Made by a program: the position numbers and the translations under genes. A model generated the notes under the pieces. It saw only the letters and a list, made by a program, of their open reading frames with translations. It had not been told where the DNA came from and did not search any database. A DNA stretch of 64,000 nucleotides from Desulfocicer vacuolatum DSM 3385 (GTDB taxonomy: Bacteria; Desulfobacterota; Desulfobacteria; Desulfobacterales; Desulfobacteraceae), in NCBI RefSeq assembly GCF_900176365.1, contig NZ_FWXY01000006.1, positions 1-64,000 on the forward strand. Direction: 5' to 3'. Below, piece after piece: positions 15,877 through 26,300 of this stretch; the stretch's first letter is position 1, and each line of letters begins with the position of its first letter.

Positions 15877-17931
15877 TTAAAAGTTTACGTTTAAACCAAG
15901 GGTTGTATTAAATCCCGGTAGTGGATAGAGGGATTCATTGCCGGGATTACCACTGCCGCTGCCAACAGCGTTTTTATCAAAAATGTTTCGTGCTGTAATA
16001 TACAGTTCAACCCCACCGATTTTTTTCGCATACCGGGCATTTAACACCCAGAAGTCTTCTTCTTCATTGGTGTTGGCGTAGTTAAAATAGCGCTTGCCCG
16101 TATACACAGGATTAAGTGAAATATCACCAAAGGTTCTGTGGCGATAGCCCAGTTTGAAAGCAAACATTATATCTGGAACACCGGTTAATTTGTTTCCAGA
16201 ATAGTCCACTCCCCGGCTGATAAACTTATCAAATTCGGATTTTTGGTAGGTAAAACTGGTCGAGCCATAGAAATTGTGGGGTAATCTTGCATGGACTCCC
16301 AACTCCAGGCCTTTTGAGGTGGTTTCTCCGGCATTTTCATACTCTGCTGTCCAATCCACTCCGGATCTGACAAATTTATCGGTTACATTTTGCCAAAAAA
16401 AGGCCATATTATAATCCAGCCAGCTGGAAACATTACCGCGAATACCCACTTCATAAGCGTAGAGATTTTCCGGGTCCAGTTCTCCATTGGTGAACCACAT
16501 TGGCAGTCTTACCGGACTTTTTATTCCACTGTTCAATCCCGCAAACAGGTTTACATCGTCGCATAGCTGATAGGTAAGGCCGATTTTGGGGCTGAAGGCA
16601 CCTTTTTTCTGATCCCAGGAATCACTATTTGCAATACGGGCGGATTGCTCCAAATCAAAATAATCGTAACGAAGGCCAACTGTCATTGTGAGCGCATCGG
16701 TTATCAGCAGTTCATTTTGCAGGTACCCTGCATAGCTTATGTCTTCCCGTGAAAAATGCTGATCAATGGCTTGTAAATCATAAAAGCTTGATGCCTTATA
16801 TCTTTTTGCCGTCATGTCGTGGTAACGATACTCTCCACCCACAACCAGCTTGTTGGCCATGCCTGCAATGTCATGGTTAAAGGTCATGTTCATTTCCGGA
16901 TGGGCCTGCCATCCTTCCTGCTCAAAATAGAGACCCTTATATAATTGATAGTTTGTGGACTGAAATTCCATTTTGCCCATGAATTCGTGCTGTCCCAGTC
17001 TTTGTCTATAAACAAGTGCGCCCAGCCGTCCTTCTGTTTCGTTATAATAATCAGCGCCGGTATTGGGGTTTTGGGAAGAATCTTTTTCAAATTGTTCTCT
17101 GGTCAGGGCCTGGGTATAAATACCGCTTGAATCTTTGTATGAGCCATGGAATGTAATATCTCCGCCGTCGTTTAACCCATATCTCACCATGCTATAAATA
17201 TTATCGCTGTTTAAATAGCCTTCATCCTGATATGAATCTTCGCGTGCTACAGATGCATCAAGGTAGTATTCCCATTTGTCAGAAGAACCGTTGATTACAC
17301 CATAGGCATTGCCGCCTCCCATGCTGCCAAAGGCAATACCGGCTTTGGCCTCCAGGGATTTTTTTGCCGTTCGGGTAATTATATTAATGACCCCACCTAT
17401 GGCCTGATCTCCATAGATGGCCGACGGAGTTTTAGTGATCTCAATGCGTTCGATGTCATGCACAGCCAGACGACCTGACCTTATATATCCGATTCCCGGG
17501 TTAAACTCTATTCCGTTGATCATCACCTTCATTGACCAGTTGGAGACTTCTCCCCCCCTGCTGCTCATGGAAACATCACCACTTGCAGCCCCCCTGTCGG
17601 TACCTGTAAAATATAATCCCGGTATATTTAAATCCCTTAACAGGGAAATCGCATTGTAATGACCGGGATATTTTTCTATCTCTTTACGGGGGATTACGGT
17701 GATATTGGTGGGTATCTTATTTAACTTTGTGGTCATCTTTGTTGCGGTAACTATTGTGTCGCCAATGTTTGTACATTTTTTTTCATCCTGTTCATCTAAT
17801 CCCCATGCAAGCGGACAGAAGATAATCCAGGCGATTGTAATGATATAGGTAAAGTGAAATATTGATATGTGATGAGTGTGTGATGTTTTTTTTCCAGTTA
17901 AATTAATCGGAAAAATTATGCGGCCTTTCAT
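15877..17931 (-). CDS. TonB-dependent outer-membrane receptor
   Basis: A 684-residue receptor: hydrophobic leader, TonB-box-like DTIVTATKM, plug domain (ITVIPRKEIEKYP; VMINGIEFNPG; IERIEITKTPSAIYGDQAIGGVINIIT) and a beta-barrel ending TTLGLNVNF with terminal Phe. The ATG follows GGAGG. It lies upstream of the ABC importer genes and downstream of the AraC regulator, all on the minus strand. The barrel imports a chelate for the ABC system. The plug looks like vitamin B12/siderophore receptors but does not decide between them. Confidence 0.9.
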   Translation of the reverse strand: MKGRIIFPINLTGKKTSHTHHISIFHFTYIITIAWIIFCPLAWGLDEQDEKKCTNIGDTIVTATKMTTKLNKIPTNITVIPRKEIEKYPGHYNAISLLRDLNIPGLYFTGTDRGAASGDVSMSSRGGEVSNWSMKVMINGIEFNPGIGYIRSGRLAVHDIERIEITKTPSAIYGDQAIGGVINIITRTAKKSLEAKAGIAFGSMGGGNAYGVINGSSDKWEYYLDASVAREDSYQDEGYLNSDNIYSMVRYGLNDGGDITFHGSYKDSSGIYTQALTREQFEKDSSQNPNTGADYYNETEGRLGALVYRQRLGQHEFMGKMEFQSTNYQLYKGLYFEQEGWQAHPEMNMTFNHDIAGMANKLVVGGEYRYHDMTAKRYKASSFYDLQAIDQHFSREDISYAGYLQNELLITDALTMTVGLRYDYFDLEQSARIANSDSWDQKKGAFSPKIGLTYQLCDDVNLFAGLNSGIKSPVRLPMWFTNGELDPENLYAYEVGIRGNVSSWLDYNMAFFWQNVTDKFVRSGVDWTAEYENAGETTSKGLELGVHARLPHNFYGSTSFTYQKSEFDKFISRGVDYSGNKLTGVPDIMFAFKLGYRHRTFGDISLNPVYTGKRYFNYANTNEEEDFWVLNARYAKKIGGVELYITARNIFDKNAVGSGSGNPGNESLYPLPGFNTTLGLNVNF

Positions 17932-18223
17932 TTTTGTCCTCCATTGACAATCCATTAATAATCTCGGGTGGTTTTCCTTAAAAAGGTGTCATAACTTATC
18001 AGATGATGCTAACCCATATTTTACCGTGTTAATATCATTTGCCGAATAACTTTGGTCATTTGCAGAACAGTTTGAAAAAAAAATAAAATAAAGAAAAAAC
18101 AGCATCAGGGTAAAAAAAGTTACCAATAGAAAAGGAGTGGTGGAGGCCGGGAATATGGGACTGATTTTGCTCTGTGCGGTTGAACTGCAAATTGTGATTA
18201 GATTTTCTTTTTTGGAAGTAAAA

Positions 18224-19240
18224 TCACAAAGATGCTGGATTGAGAACTTTGGCATTTCGGTATGTTGACGGCCGTACCCCGAATCGTTTTGCAAAGGCCA
18301 TGGCAAAATGACTGGAACTGCAGAATCCCGAGGTAAAAGCCACCTGGGTGATGTTCATGCTGTTTTCCGTTAGAAGGCTCCGGGCGTATTCCAGACGTTC
18401 CTGTCTTAAGTATTCAAATACCGTGCAGTTAAAAACTTTTTTAAATCCCCTTGTTAACCGGGAATGACTCATGCCCACCTGCCGGGCCAGATCAGGAAGG
18501 GAGGGCGGGAACTGGAGCTGGTCGACCAACAGATCCCGGGCCCTGAAAATTCGTTTTTTTTCATCGCCGTTAACGGGGCAGGATATATGTTTGGAGCCTT
18601 TACATTCAAAAAACTGTTCCAGTTGACAGGCAACAAGCTCCATGGCCTTGCTTTCCAGGAAAATGTTTTTGATGATACCCCGGTGGGGGCAGTTAAACAT
18701 CTGGGAAAGTATCATTGTCATGCCGGGACTCATTTTTTGTGCTGAAAACAAATAGCCTTTTTCCAGAGATGTTCTAAGGATTTTCCCGGCCTTTGACTCT
18801 TCCTCCGGGTCTATGAGGGAGGTAAGAATATCTGGAGAAATACGGACGGCAAGGCCGTTCAATTCTTTACCGCCTGCTGTATTCCGGCTCAGGGCGGGAT
18901 CTTCAAAATAATGGACATAGGCATCTCCAGCTCCCATGATTATGGGTGACCCATGACAGGCATTTTTCGTGCTGGTCAGTCCGGACAGCCCAAACACAAA
19001 GGTGACCAAAGGGGATGCCCAGGCGATATTTGCATGGTAATCCCGATCAAACCGACATTGGCTAAGGCAAATGTTCATACCTGGACGGCATGCCAGGGAA
19101 CGAAATCGACCCCGGCCCAGATCGCTGGGAAGGATGCGCACAATTTCCCGGGCCTGGCTGGATTGCTCTTGTGTGTCTTGTTTATTAAAATGGATAAAAC
19201 GACCCTTGGGATTTTTGATTACTATTTTTGCAGTCATCAC
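18224..19240 (-). CDS. AraC/XylS-family regulator (PchR/YbtA type)
   Basis: A 338-residue regulator with an N-terminal effector domain and a C-terminal double helix-turn-helix (about 230-335: PDLARQVGMSHSRLTRGFKKVF, then ITQVAFTSGFCSSSHFAMAFAKRFGVRPSTYR). This resembles the PchR/YbtA group, which senses an imported siderophore and activates TonB receptor genes. GTG (19240) or ATG (19237) may start it. The transcript leader carries a cobalamin riboswitch and terminator, so its expression, and perhaps that of the downstream receptor, should fall when cobalamin is high. It sits between two TonB receptor loci and could control both. Confidence 0.88.
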   Translation of the reverse strand: MMTAKIVIKNPKGRFIHFNKQDTQEQSSQAREIVRILPSDLGRGRFRSLACRPGMNICLSQCRFDRDYHANIAWASPLVTFVFGLSGLTSTKNACHGSPIIMGAGDAYVHYFEDPALSRNTAGGKELNGLAVRISPDILTSLIDPEEESKAGKILRTSLEKGYLFSAQKMSPGMTMILSQMFNCPHRGIIKNIFLESKAMELVACQLEQFFECKGSKHISCPVNGDEKKRIFRARDLLVDQLQFPPSLPDLARQVGMSHSRLTRGFKKVFNCTVFEYLRQERLEYARSLLTENSMNITQVAFTSGFCSSSHFAMAFAKRFGVRPSTYRNAKVLNPASL

Positions 19241-19397
19241 AGCCTCATTCAGTGCGAATTAAATTTTAAAAAATTCTGCACTCTTTATTTCCGTTTTACA
19301 CTTTAAAGAGCAATTTGCCCATTTGGGGTCAAGTTCTTCAAAAAAGCGTGAATTTTTGTCGGAGCCGTATGATGGATGCCAAAAACTACTTTTTTTC

Positions 19398-19428
19398 AAA
19401 AAAAAACCCGCGCACAAATGGACGCGGG
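19398..19428 (-). terminator. Riboswitch-linked intrinsic terminator
   Basis: On the minus strand CCCGCG, a ten-base loop and CGCGGG are followed by nine T. It lies about 90 bases downstream of the cobalamin aptamer and before the AraC start, the expected expression platform position. Confidence 0.85.
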
Positions 19429-19516
19429 GATTCCGTTTTTATCCCTGGTAAGGTCGCTTTTGGGTTTAAGTAAATGTTTTTATGCCCCGAACAATTTTTA
19501 CTTAAAAAAGAATTAA

Positions 19517-19692
19517 AGGCAGGTCTTCTGACTTCTCTCATCTTTTTTAAGGCCTTCCCGTTCATATCTGATTGAACAGTGGCACAAATATTAAAAAAGA
19601 TTTATTTCCCCTTGCAGGTGATAAATGAGAGTTACAGCGGCGGGTCCGCTCCTGATTCACACAGGATTCCCTATTAAGTCCTTTTGGACGCC
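19517..19692 (-). promoter_or_regulatory. Cobalamin riboswitch
   Basis: Read on the minus strand the conserved blocks occur in order: TTAATAGGGAATCCTGTG, GAATCAGGAGCGGACCCGCC, GCTGTAA, GCCACTG, CGGGAAGG and the B12 box AGTCAGAAGACCTGCC. All match the adenosylcobalamin aptamer. The aptamer is followed by a terminator and the AraC gene, so transcription attenuation by cobalamin is expected. The opposite-strand TonB receptor at 20085 is not downstream of it. Confidence 0.93.
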
Positions 19693-19726
19693 AATAATTG
19701 CAATAAAAAAAATCTAAATATGCATC

Positions 19727-19857
19727 GTAAATATTCGGGTTGGTAATGTAAATGTCTGGCCAGTGCTCCATATTCGTTTATTTGGGACTGCGTAGCATAC
19801 GATTGCTATGTGAACAGGCCAAAATGAGCGACTCTGGGATGCTGCCCGAATATTTAC
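19727..19857 (-). mobile_element. 131-bp MITE-like element, copy C2 (inverted)
   Basis: The same 131-bp element as at 15719, in reverse orientation, with GTAAATATTCGGG ends and a perfect 8-bp target duplication TATGCATC (19719-19726 and 19858-19865). It inserted just upstream of the cobalamin riboswitch 5' end, between the two divergent TonB/AraC transcription units. The remaining gap to 20084 shows nothing further that I can support. Confidence 0.92.
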
Positions 19858-20084
19858 TATGCATCTACATTGATTTGATTATCCATGTCAAGGTTTTTTA
19901 ACTGCATCACCACCGCTTTTCATGATCTGCCGGAAGAGGGGCAGCAGGCAGAAATCAACTCTTTTTTGTTCCGCAGATGTTCAAAGCTGTTCCGGCGATT
20001 GTATTATTTTTTTTTGATCATGAATAGACTGAACGTTGATCGTAAGGCTTTAAAAATAATCATTAGATAAGGAGGTTGTCGTTG

Positions 20085-22169
20085 GTGATATCTTTTAAAA
20101 CGTTCTTATTAACCTTTTTTTTGCCATGGTTGTTCATGATCATTTTGTCCATGGCTTGGGTCAATGTGGGATTGTGTGGGGAAGATACCCCGGTTGAACT
20201 GGAGAGTACCATTGTTACGGCCGGAAAAATCAAAGCAGCTGCCGATGATTTCCCCGGCAGCATCAGCATCGCAGATGGCAAGTTTATGGAAGAACACCAG
20301 GCTGGTACAACCGAGGAGATGACTCGGTTTATTCCCAATATTTTTTACAAAACTTCAACTTCCGGAGATGCTTTTGTCAGCCGCGGTATTTCCACTCTGG
20401 ACACATCCATTTATACCCCCATGGGGCTCTATATAAATGACGTTGCATATCCGTTGAGTTATATGCAGGCCCAGTCTCTTTTTGACATCCAGCGGGTGGA
20501 AGTCCTCAGGGGGCCCCAGTCCACCCTGTATGGAAAGAACAGTTCTTCGGGGGTCATAAACATTGTTTGGGCTCCCCCCGGCAATGAAATGCGAGCCGGT
20601 GCCTTTGTGGAGGGGGGCAGTTACCAAACCTGGAGCGGCGGCGCCATGATCAGTGGTCCCATAAAAAAGGATACGCTTTTTTACGAGGCTTCTTTTATGG
20701 GGCATGTGACGGACGGATATATGGAAAACCAAATCAACCGTTCTGATGATTTCTGCGATGATCAAGCTTTTTCAGGCAGGGGAACGCTCAGATGGACACC
20801 TTCTGCGGACTTGGATTTTTCCCTTACGTTGGTGGGAACCGATCGGGATATGGGCATCGGCGATCTTCGCTATCTTAACGGCCCCTCTGCCACGGATCGG
20901 TTCCGGGGGTACAGCAACCATTCAGACCGGGCCGAACAAAACAGCCTGGGACAGTCCCTTCGTGGGAAATATCGATTCGGTACCCTGGATTTGCTCTCCA
21001 TCACCTCCCATCAAAGTTTTACCCGCAACGCTGTCATGGATGCGGATCGGATGCTTCTGGATCTGGGTGTTGCTGAAATTGATCTGGACCAGGACAGCTG
21101 GAGCCAGGAGTTTCGCATTTCTTCTTCTGAAGGTTTTTTCTCCTCCTGGCTGCTGGGACTGTATGCCGGTCGAGATTGTGTTGACAATGATTGGGCTTTG
21201 AACCATGTCAATGCCATGGTGGCCAATCAGCGGCTGTCTGATTCTGATACCGACAGTTTTGCTCTTTTTGGTCAGTCTACCTTGGCGTTAACCCATAGAC
21301 TGGATGCAACGGTGGGATTGAGGATGGATCATGTTGCAGCTTCCGGCAGCCAGACCTATATCCCCCATGCTGGCGCCGTGACCTATTCAAAAGATATTTC
21401 AGAAACCGAACTATTGCCCATGGCATCCCTTTCCTACGCTTTTACGGACTCTATCAATGGATATTTCACTTTTTCCACGGGCTGGATGGCCGGGGGGTAT
21501 GACTATTACTTTGCCACGTCTGAAGATAATTTTGCCTATGATCCCGAATACACTATGAATTACGAGGCGGGAATTAAAACCGCCTTTTTCAACAATCGTC
21601 TGAGAACCTCCCTGGCTGTGTTTTATACCCGGATTGATGACAAACAGGTGAAAGAAGAGGTTCCGGGCAGCGGGTTCACAGCCTGGAAAATAACCAATGC
21701 GGCCAAGGCCCACACCACAGGTATTGAGTTTGAAGTGAATGCTCTGCCAGTGCATAATCTGGAAATTTTTGGCGGTATCGGCTATGCCCGGGCTGAAATT
21801 GACGACTGGACCGGCACCTCTGGGGGAGAGTTTGTAAATTACAGTGGCAATCTCCTGCCTTGGGCTCCGGATCTTACGGCCAATGTCGGGGTGGGATATT
21901 ATCTGGACAACGGCTGGTATGGGATTGCTGATCTGTTTTGGGCTGGCCGGCAATTCTTTGATGCGGCCAATACCCTGGAGGACAATGGCTATGCCTTGGT
22001 GAATCTCAAGCTTGGGTACGTATTTGATCATTATGATATTTCAGTGTGGGGAAAGAATATTTTTGACGAGTACTATGCCCAGAAAAAACTCAAGGACAGT
22101 ATGGGAAATACAATGGTGGAGGATGGAGACCCCATGACCCTTGGCGTAACACTTAGATGGAGATTTTAA
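20085..22169 (+). CDS. TonB-dependent receptor, ferri-siderophore (FyuA-like) type
   Basis: An outer-membrane receptor of about 694 residues: signal peptide, TonB-box-like ESTIVTAGKI, plug with FPGSISIADG, DAFVSRGISTL, IYTPMGLYINDVAYPL and QRVEVLRGPQSTLYGKNSSSGVINI, then a barrel ending GVTLRWRF. The TPMGLYINDV block is reminiscent of the pesticin/yersiniabactin receptor group. A GTG at 20085 is preferred because AAGGAGG lies nine bases before it; in-frame TTG codons at 20076 and 20082 are less likely. The methyltransferase gene follows after 2 bases. Substrate unproven. Confidence 0.88.
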   Translation: MISFKTFLLTFFLPWLFMIILSMAWVNVGLCGEDTPVELESTIVTAGKIKAAADDFPGSISIADGKFMEEHQAGTTEEMTRFIPNIFYKTSTSGDAFVSRGISTLDTSIYTPMGLYINDVAYPLSYMQAQSLFDIQRVEVLRGPQSTLYGKNSSSGVINIVWAPPGNEMRAGAFVEGGSYQTWSGGAMISGPIKKDTLFYEASFMGHVTDGYMENQINRSDDFCDDQAFSGRGTLRWTPSADLDFSLTLVGTDRDMGIGDLRYLNGPSATDRFRGYSNHSDRAEQNSLGQSLRGKYRFGTLDLLSITSHQSFTRNAVMDADRMLLDLGVAEIDLDQDSWSQEFRISSSEGFFSSWLLGLYAGRDCVDNDWALNHVNAMVANQRLSDSDTDSFALFGQSTLALTHRLDATVGLRMDHVAASGSQTYIPHAGAVTYSKDISETELLPMASLSYAFTDSINGYFTFSTGWMAGGYDYYFATSEDNFAYDPEYTMNYEAGIKTAFFNNRLRTSLAVFYTRIDDKQVKEEVPGSGFTAWKITNAAKAHTTGIEFEVNALPVHNLEIFGGIGYARAEIDDWTGTSGGEFVNYSGNLLPWAPDLTANVGVGYYLDNGWYGIADLFWAGRQFFDAANTLEDNGYALVNLKLGYVFDHYDISVWGKNIFDEYYAQKKLKDSMGNTMVEDGDPMTLGVTLRWRF

Positions 22170-22171
22170 AC

Positions 22172-23191
22172 ATGAATAACGAACATTATCCTTCCATTAA
22201 TCCATTGTATGATATCTTGCTGGGCCCCATTAAGATGGCCGTTTTGGAGGCAGCTTTTGAGCTCAAGATCGCCGATATCCTGGAACAGGCAACAGAACTT
22301 GCCGATATTGCCAGGGTACTTGATCTTAAGACTGACCCTGCAGGGCTTGGATTTTTTCTGGACAGCATGGTTTCCATGGGATTTGTTGAAAAATCTGGAA
22401 CACAGTATAAAAACACCGATTTTGGAAAACATTTTCTATGCACCCCAAGTCCGGTTTACATGGGTGGCTTTGTTAAAAATATCACGGCCATGCAATATAG
22501 AAACCTGGGCAGCATTGCCCATATTGTCAGAAACGGTCCCCCCGGGGTAGCTCCCGGCCAGGAGCTTAGCAGCGAGGTAAAATGGGAAAATGCCGTGGCA
22601 CATCTTGCCGGTTACCAGCGGGCAGGAGCTGCCCGCCTTGCGGCTGATCTGGTGGAATCCCTGCCCGAGTATGCCACAGCCACCCGGCTGCTGGACCTGG
22701 GCGGCGGACCCGGGATCATGGGTATGGAGATGGTCCGGCGGCATTCTGGATTGTCCGGGGTGCTGATGGATCTTCCCGGGATCATCCGTCTGGCCGGAAA
22801 AGAGGTTAAGAAAGAGGGCCTGGAGTCCCGGATTTCCTTTATTGCAGGGGATTACAATGAGGTGGACCTGGGGGAAGGATACGATATTATCTGGGCCAGC
22901 CACAACCTCTATTATGTTAAGGAACCGGTTGCTTTTTTTCGCAGGGTCAAGGCGGCCATGACCCCCTCCGGTGTTTTTATCTGTATCCATGAGGGGCTGA
23001 CTGAAGAGCGTACCCAACCCATGTCTGTTGTTTTACCCCGGCTTTCCCTTGCACTGGAAGGGCAGGATGTTTCTTTTGAAAAGGGCCAAATTGCGACATT
23101 TCTTGGAGAGGCAGGATTTGAGCGGGTGGAGACCGGGTCTTTCAGCCTGGGTATGGGTGAAGGTGAGCTGGTGATTGCCAGGAAAAAATAA
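22172..23191 (+). CDS. SAM-dependent O-methyltransferase-like protein
   Basis: A 339-residue protein with the architecture of plant/bacterial O-methyltransferases of the acetylserotonin type: an N-terminal winged-helix dimerisation domain (about 10-100) and a C-terminal Rossmann fold with LLDLGGGPGIMG (about 172) for SAM, DLPGII and HNLYYV. The ATG at 22172 is 2 bases after the receptor stop, with GGAG upstream, so the two are co-transcribed. It may modify an imported or secreted chelator or corrinoid-linked compound; that link comes from position alone. Confidence 0.82.
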   Translation: MNNEHYPSINPLYDILLGPIKMAVLEAAFELKIADILEQATELADIARVLDLKTDPAGLGFFLDSMVSMGFVEKSGTQYKNTDFGKHFLCTPSPVYMGGFVKNITAMQYRNLGSIAHIVRNGPPGVAPGQELSSEVKWENAVAHLAGYQRAGAARLAADLVESLPEYATATRLLDLGGGPGIMGMEMVRRHSGLSGVLMDLPGIIRLAGKEVKKEGLESRISFIAGDYNEVDLGEGYDIIWASHNLYYVKEPVAFFRRVKAAMTPSGVFICIHEGLTEERTQPMSVVLPRLSLALEGQDVSFEKGQIATFLGEAGFERVETGSFSLGMGEGELVIARKK

Positions 23192-23348
23192 GAGTCCGAA
23201 ATGGGAACGTCCATGCGGGGGGGCAGGCAAGTTACCGATAAAATGAATAATTGGGGGGGGTGTCTCGTAAGGGGCTGGCATGATCTGGGCAAGTTTTTTT
23301 GAAGCTTATTTTCAGTCGTGGGAAGATTCTCCTTCCAATGATGAACTT

Positions 23349-26300
23349 TTATTGAATAAACACCACGCGGTTTTTACCGTTTTTTTTGCCTTCATATAAG
23401 CCGTCATCAGCCTTTTTAATGGTATTCTCAACGCTTTGCAAAGAGTTATAAATACTTAAGCCGAATGTCATGGAGATGTTCACCGGTTGGTTGTTGAAAT
23501 ATAATGTTGTAGTAAAAATGTTTTTTCTTAATCGTTCCGCCAACAGCATTGCGCCATTAAATTCTGTTTCAGGCAATACTATCAAAAACTCTTCCCCTCC
23601 CCAGCGACAAATTAGATCCTGTTTCCGTAAGGAGGACTTCATTACTTTGGATATCGTTTGTAAAACAGCGTCTCCAAAGTCATGGCCGTATGTGTCATTG
23701 AAATATTTAAAGTTGTCAATATCACCAAGAAGGATGGAAAAGGGTTTCCGGCTTCTTTGGTAACGTATTTTTTCATAGTTTAATTTTTCATTCATGCTTC
23801 GACGATTCATCAATTTTGTAAGCGGATCGGTCATGGCAAGCTCTTCAAGCTCTTTTGTCCGTTCTGCCACCTGTTGTTCCAGAATCTGTTTTTGGTTCTC
23901 AAGGGATCTGTATAGTCTGGCATTTTCCAGGGATATGATTATCTGGGATGTAAGTATTTTTAAAACTTCCACCCGGTCGGGGGAAAAGGCCCCCGGGGTC
24001 AGATTGTTTTCTAAATACAAAATTCCTTGAAGTTGTTTCCGGCCTATTAAAGGGAGGCAAAGAACAGACTTGATGTGATGGGTGTTAAAATACTCGTCAT
24101 TTTGAAAAAAAACAGATTGATCCCTGTTAAAAAGAACAACTTGTTCATGGGTTCTGGCCACATAATGAATTAATCCTTCAGGTAACTTCCCGCTGCCCTG
24201 AACCGGGTGTTCCATATCCATGGCCACAGCTTCACCGGCAAAAGAGACATTGGCTAAAATAATGAGCTCATTATTCTCTTTGGGGACAATAAAATACCCC
24301 TTTTGGGCCCCGGCATTTTCTATGACAATTTTCATCATGTTTTTTATGAGTGTCTCAAGGACAATCTCTTTTGATATGGCCCTGGTTGATTTTAATAGGG
24401 TCTCAATGTCAAGGTAGCCAAATTTAGCGGGATCATCGCAGGTGGCGGAGGACGGGTTCTCTTTTGGCATTTCAGAAGAATGCCCCTTCTGGGTTTTACT
24501 GAAATTCTCTTTGCCCACGGGTCCCATTTTCTTTATGGCTTTTTGTCTCTCAAATATATTGGGGTGTTTTTGAGCCATGTCTGCCATTTTTCTTTCAGCC
24601 CCCCATATATAATAGAGGTGATAGGCATCGTAGAGGTATCCGGCAGCGGCCTTTTCATCATTGAATTCCAGATACAATCGTCCTGCCAGTTCATTGATGA
24701 CGGCCTCATCCCGGAGCCAGAAATGGTCATGGGCCTTTTGGATGGCTTTGTTGTATAGTTTTAACGCTTTGATATGTTCCCCCGACAATTTTGCCAGTTC
24801 CGCCTCCATCATCAATTGCAGGTGCACAAAATTATCAGGCGTAAAATTTGCCCAGGTTTTCATTTTGCCATGACACTCCTGCATCTGCTTCCATGCGGTT
24901 TTTTTATCCTGTGGATTTAAAGCGGTATAACGCCCCCCATGGGATAAAAATGTCACTACGCAGAATCGGACCTCATAGGGTAATGCCATTACAGATCCCA
25001 TGGTGGGTTTTGCTTTTGTGACATGTTCAACGGCCCGGTCATAATCTCCATAAAAAGCAAACATTTCAGCTTTCCAAATGTGATAGGCTGTTATACCGGT
25101 GATAAAATGGCTTTTTTGCATTTCCCGCAGGCATTGGGATTCATCAAAGGTTTTTGTGTTAAAAGAGTATTTATCAATGGTTTTGCCTTGAAAGTTTAGA
25201 TAAAGATGCATCACAAGATTTGTTTCGTTGAGCGCGTCTTGATACCCTGTTTCTTTAATTATGGCCCGATCTTTCTTTTTTTCTGTGATTAATTCCTTCA
25301 GCGTAAGCCTTGGGTCCCAGGTGTGGCGATGATGGGCAAGGTAGGCGATATAGAGAAGATTGCCGGACTGGTATCCTATTTTTATGCCTTCCTTTTGTAT
25401 CTTTTCCATTTTTGACCAATGGTTGGCCCAGTGGAAAATAAGATCCACATAAAGATGGTATATCCTGCAATCCACCCTTGGGTCCTGATATCGATCTGAC
25501 AATGCCATGCTCAACTTCCCGAATTGATACCCTTCCCTGGGGTTATCCAAAGCGGAACACAACAATATCCCGTAGGTGACAAAGGCAAAGGCAGTCACTG
25601 AACTGTTTCCATGGCGCAGGGACAGATTGACCACCGTCAATGTCAAAATCATAAAAAGATTTTTGTTTCCAATTAAATACGCCGAAGGCATGATTTCCAT
25701 GATAAGGTCAAAAATTGCCAGAATGTTTGGATCTTTGATCTCCGGGGCATCTTCCAGTTCGCTGATTTTCCGTGAGCCTTGATTGCTTTTGATCTGCATG
25801 AGTTCTTCCAGGATCACCGATTCTTTGGGGTTTTGGGATATGTTAACCCCCAGATGCCGGAGACCGTCCAGGCCCAGCTCAATGGATTCTTCCATTTTTC
25901 CCAGGGTGGAGTACTGGGTCACCAGAATCTTTATGGCTTTTGCCTTTTCAAGATCTGATCTAACATGCTTCAAGGTGAGCAGGATCTGTTGTTTTCCCTT
26001 TTCATGGTTGCCTGAAAAATAGGCACACTCCGAGTACTCCATTGAAAGGGGTAAAATCAGATCATATGCCTTGTTCCATGGATCTTTTGGTAGAAGTTCC
26101 AGACCGGTTTGAAGATAGTTGAGCGCTTCTATATAGGCTGCTGCTTTTCGTGCTGAAATTCCTGCCTTGAGATTCAATTTACTCAATTCATATCTTTCAT
26201 TCCCGTCAACCATCAAATCCACACCTTCATTTAAATGATAAAGAAGATCACTGAGATAATCCATGCCCTTGGAGAGGTCCAGTTTTTTCCAGAGCAATCG

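Noticed and set aside
17989-18306. 105-codon minus-strand frame between the AraC gene and the TonB receptor
   Set aside because: It overlaps the AraC C-terminal coding region in another frame, with no start signal; the gap is better read as leader sequence.
19562-19771. 69-codon frame within 19562-19771
   Set aside because: It covers the cobalamin riboswitch and the end of a 131-bp element, whose conserved bases explain the sequence.
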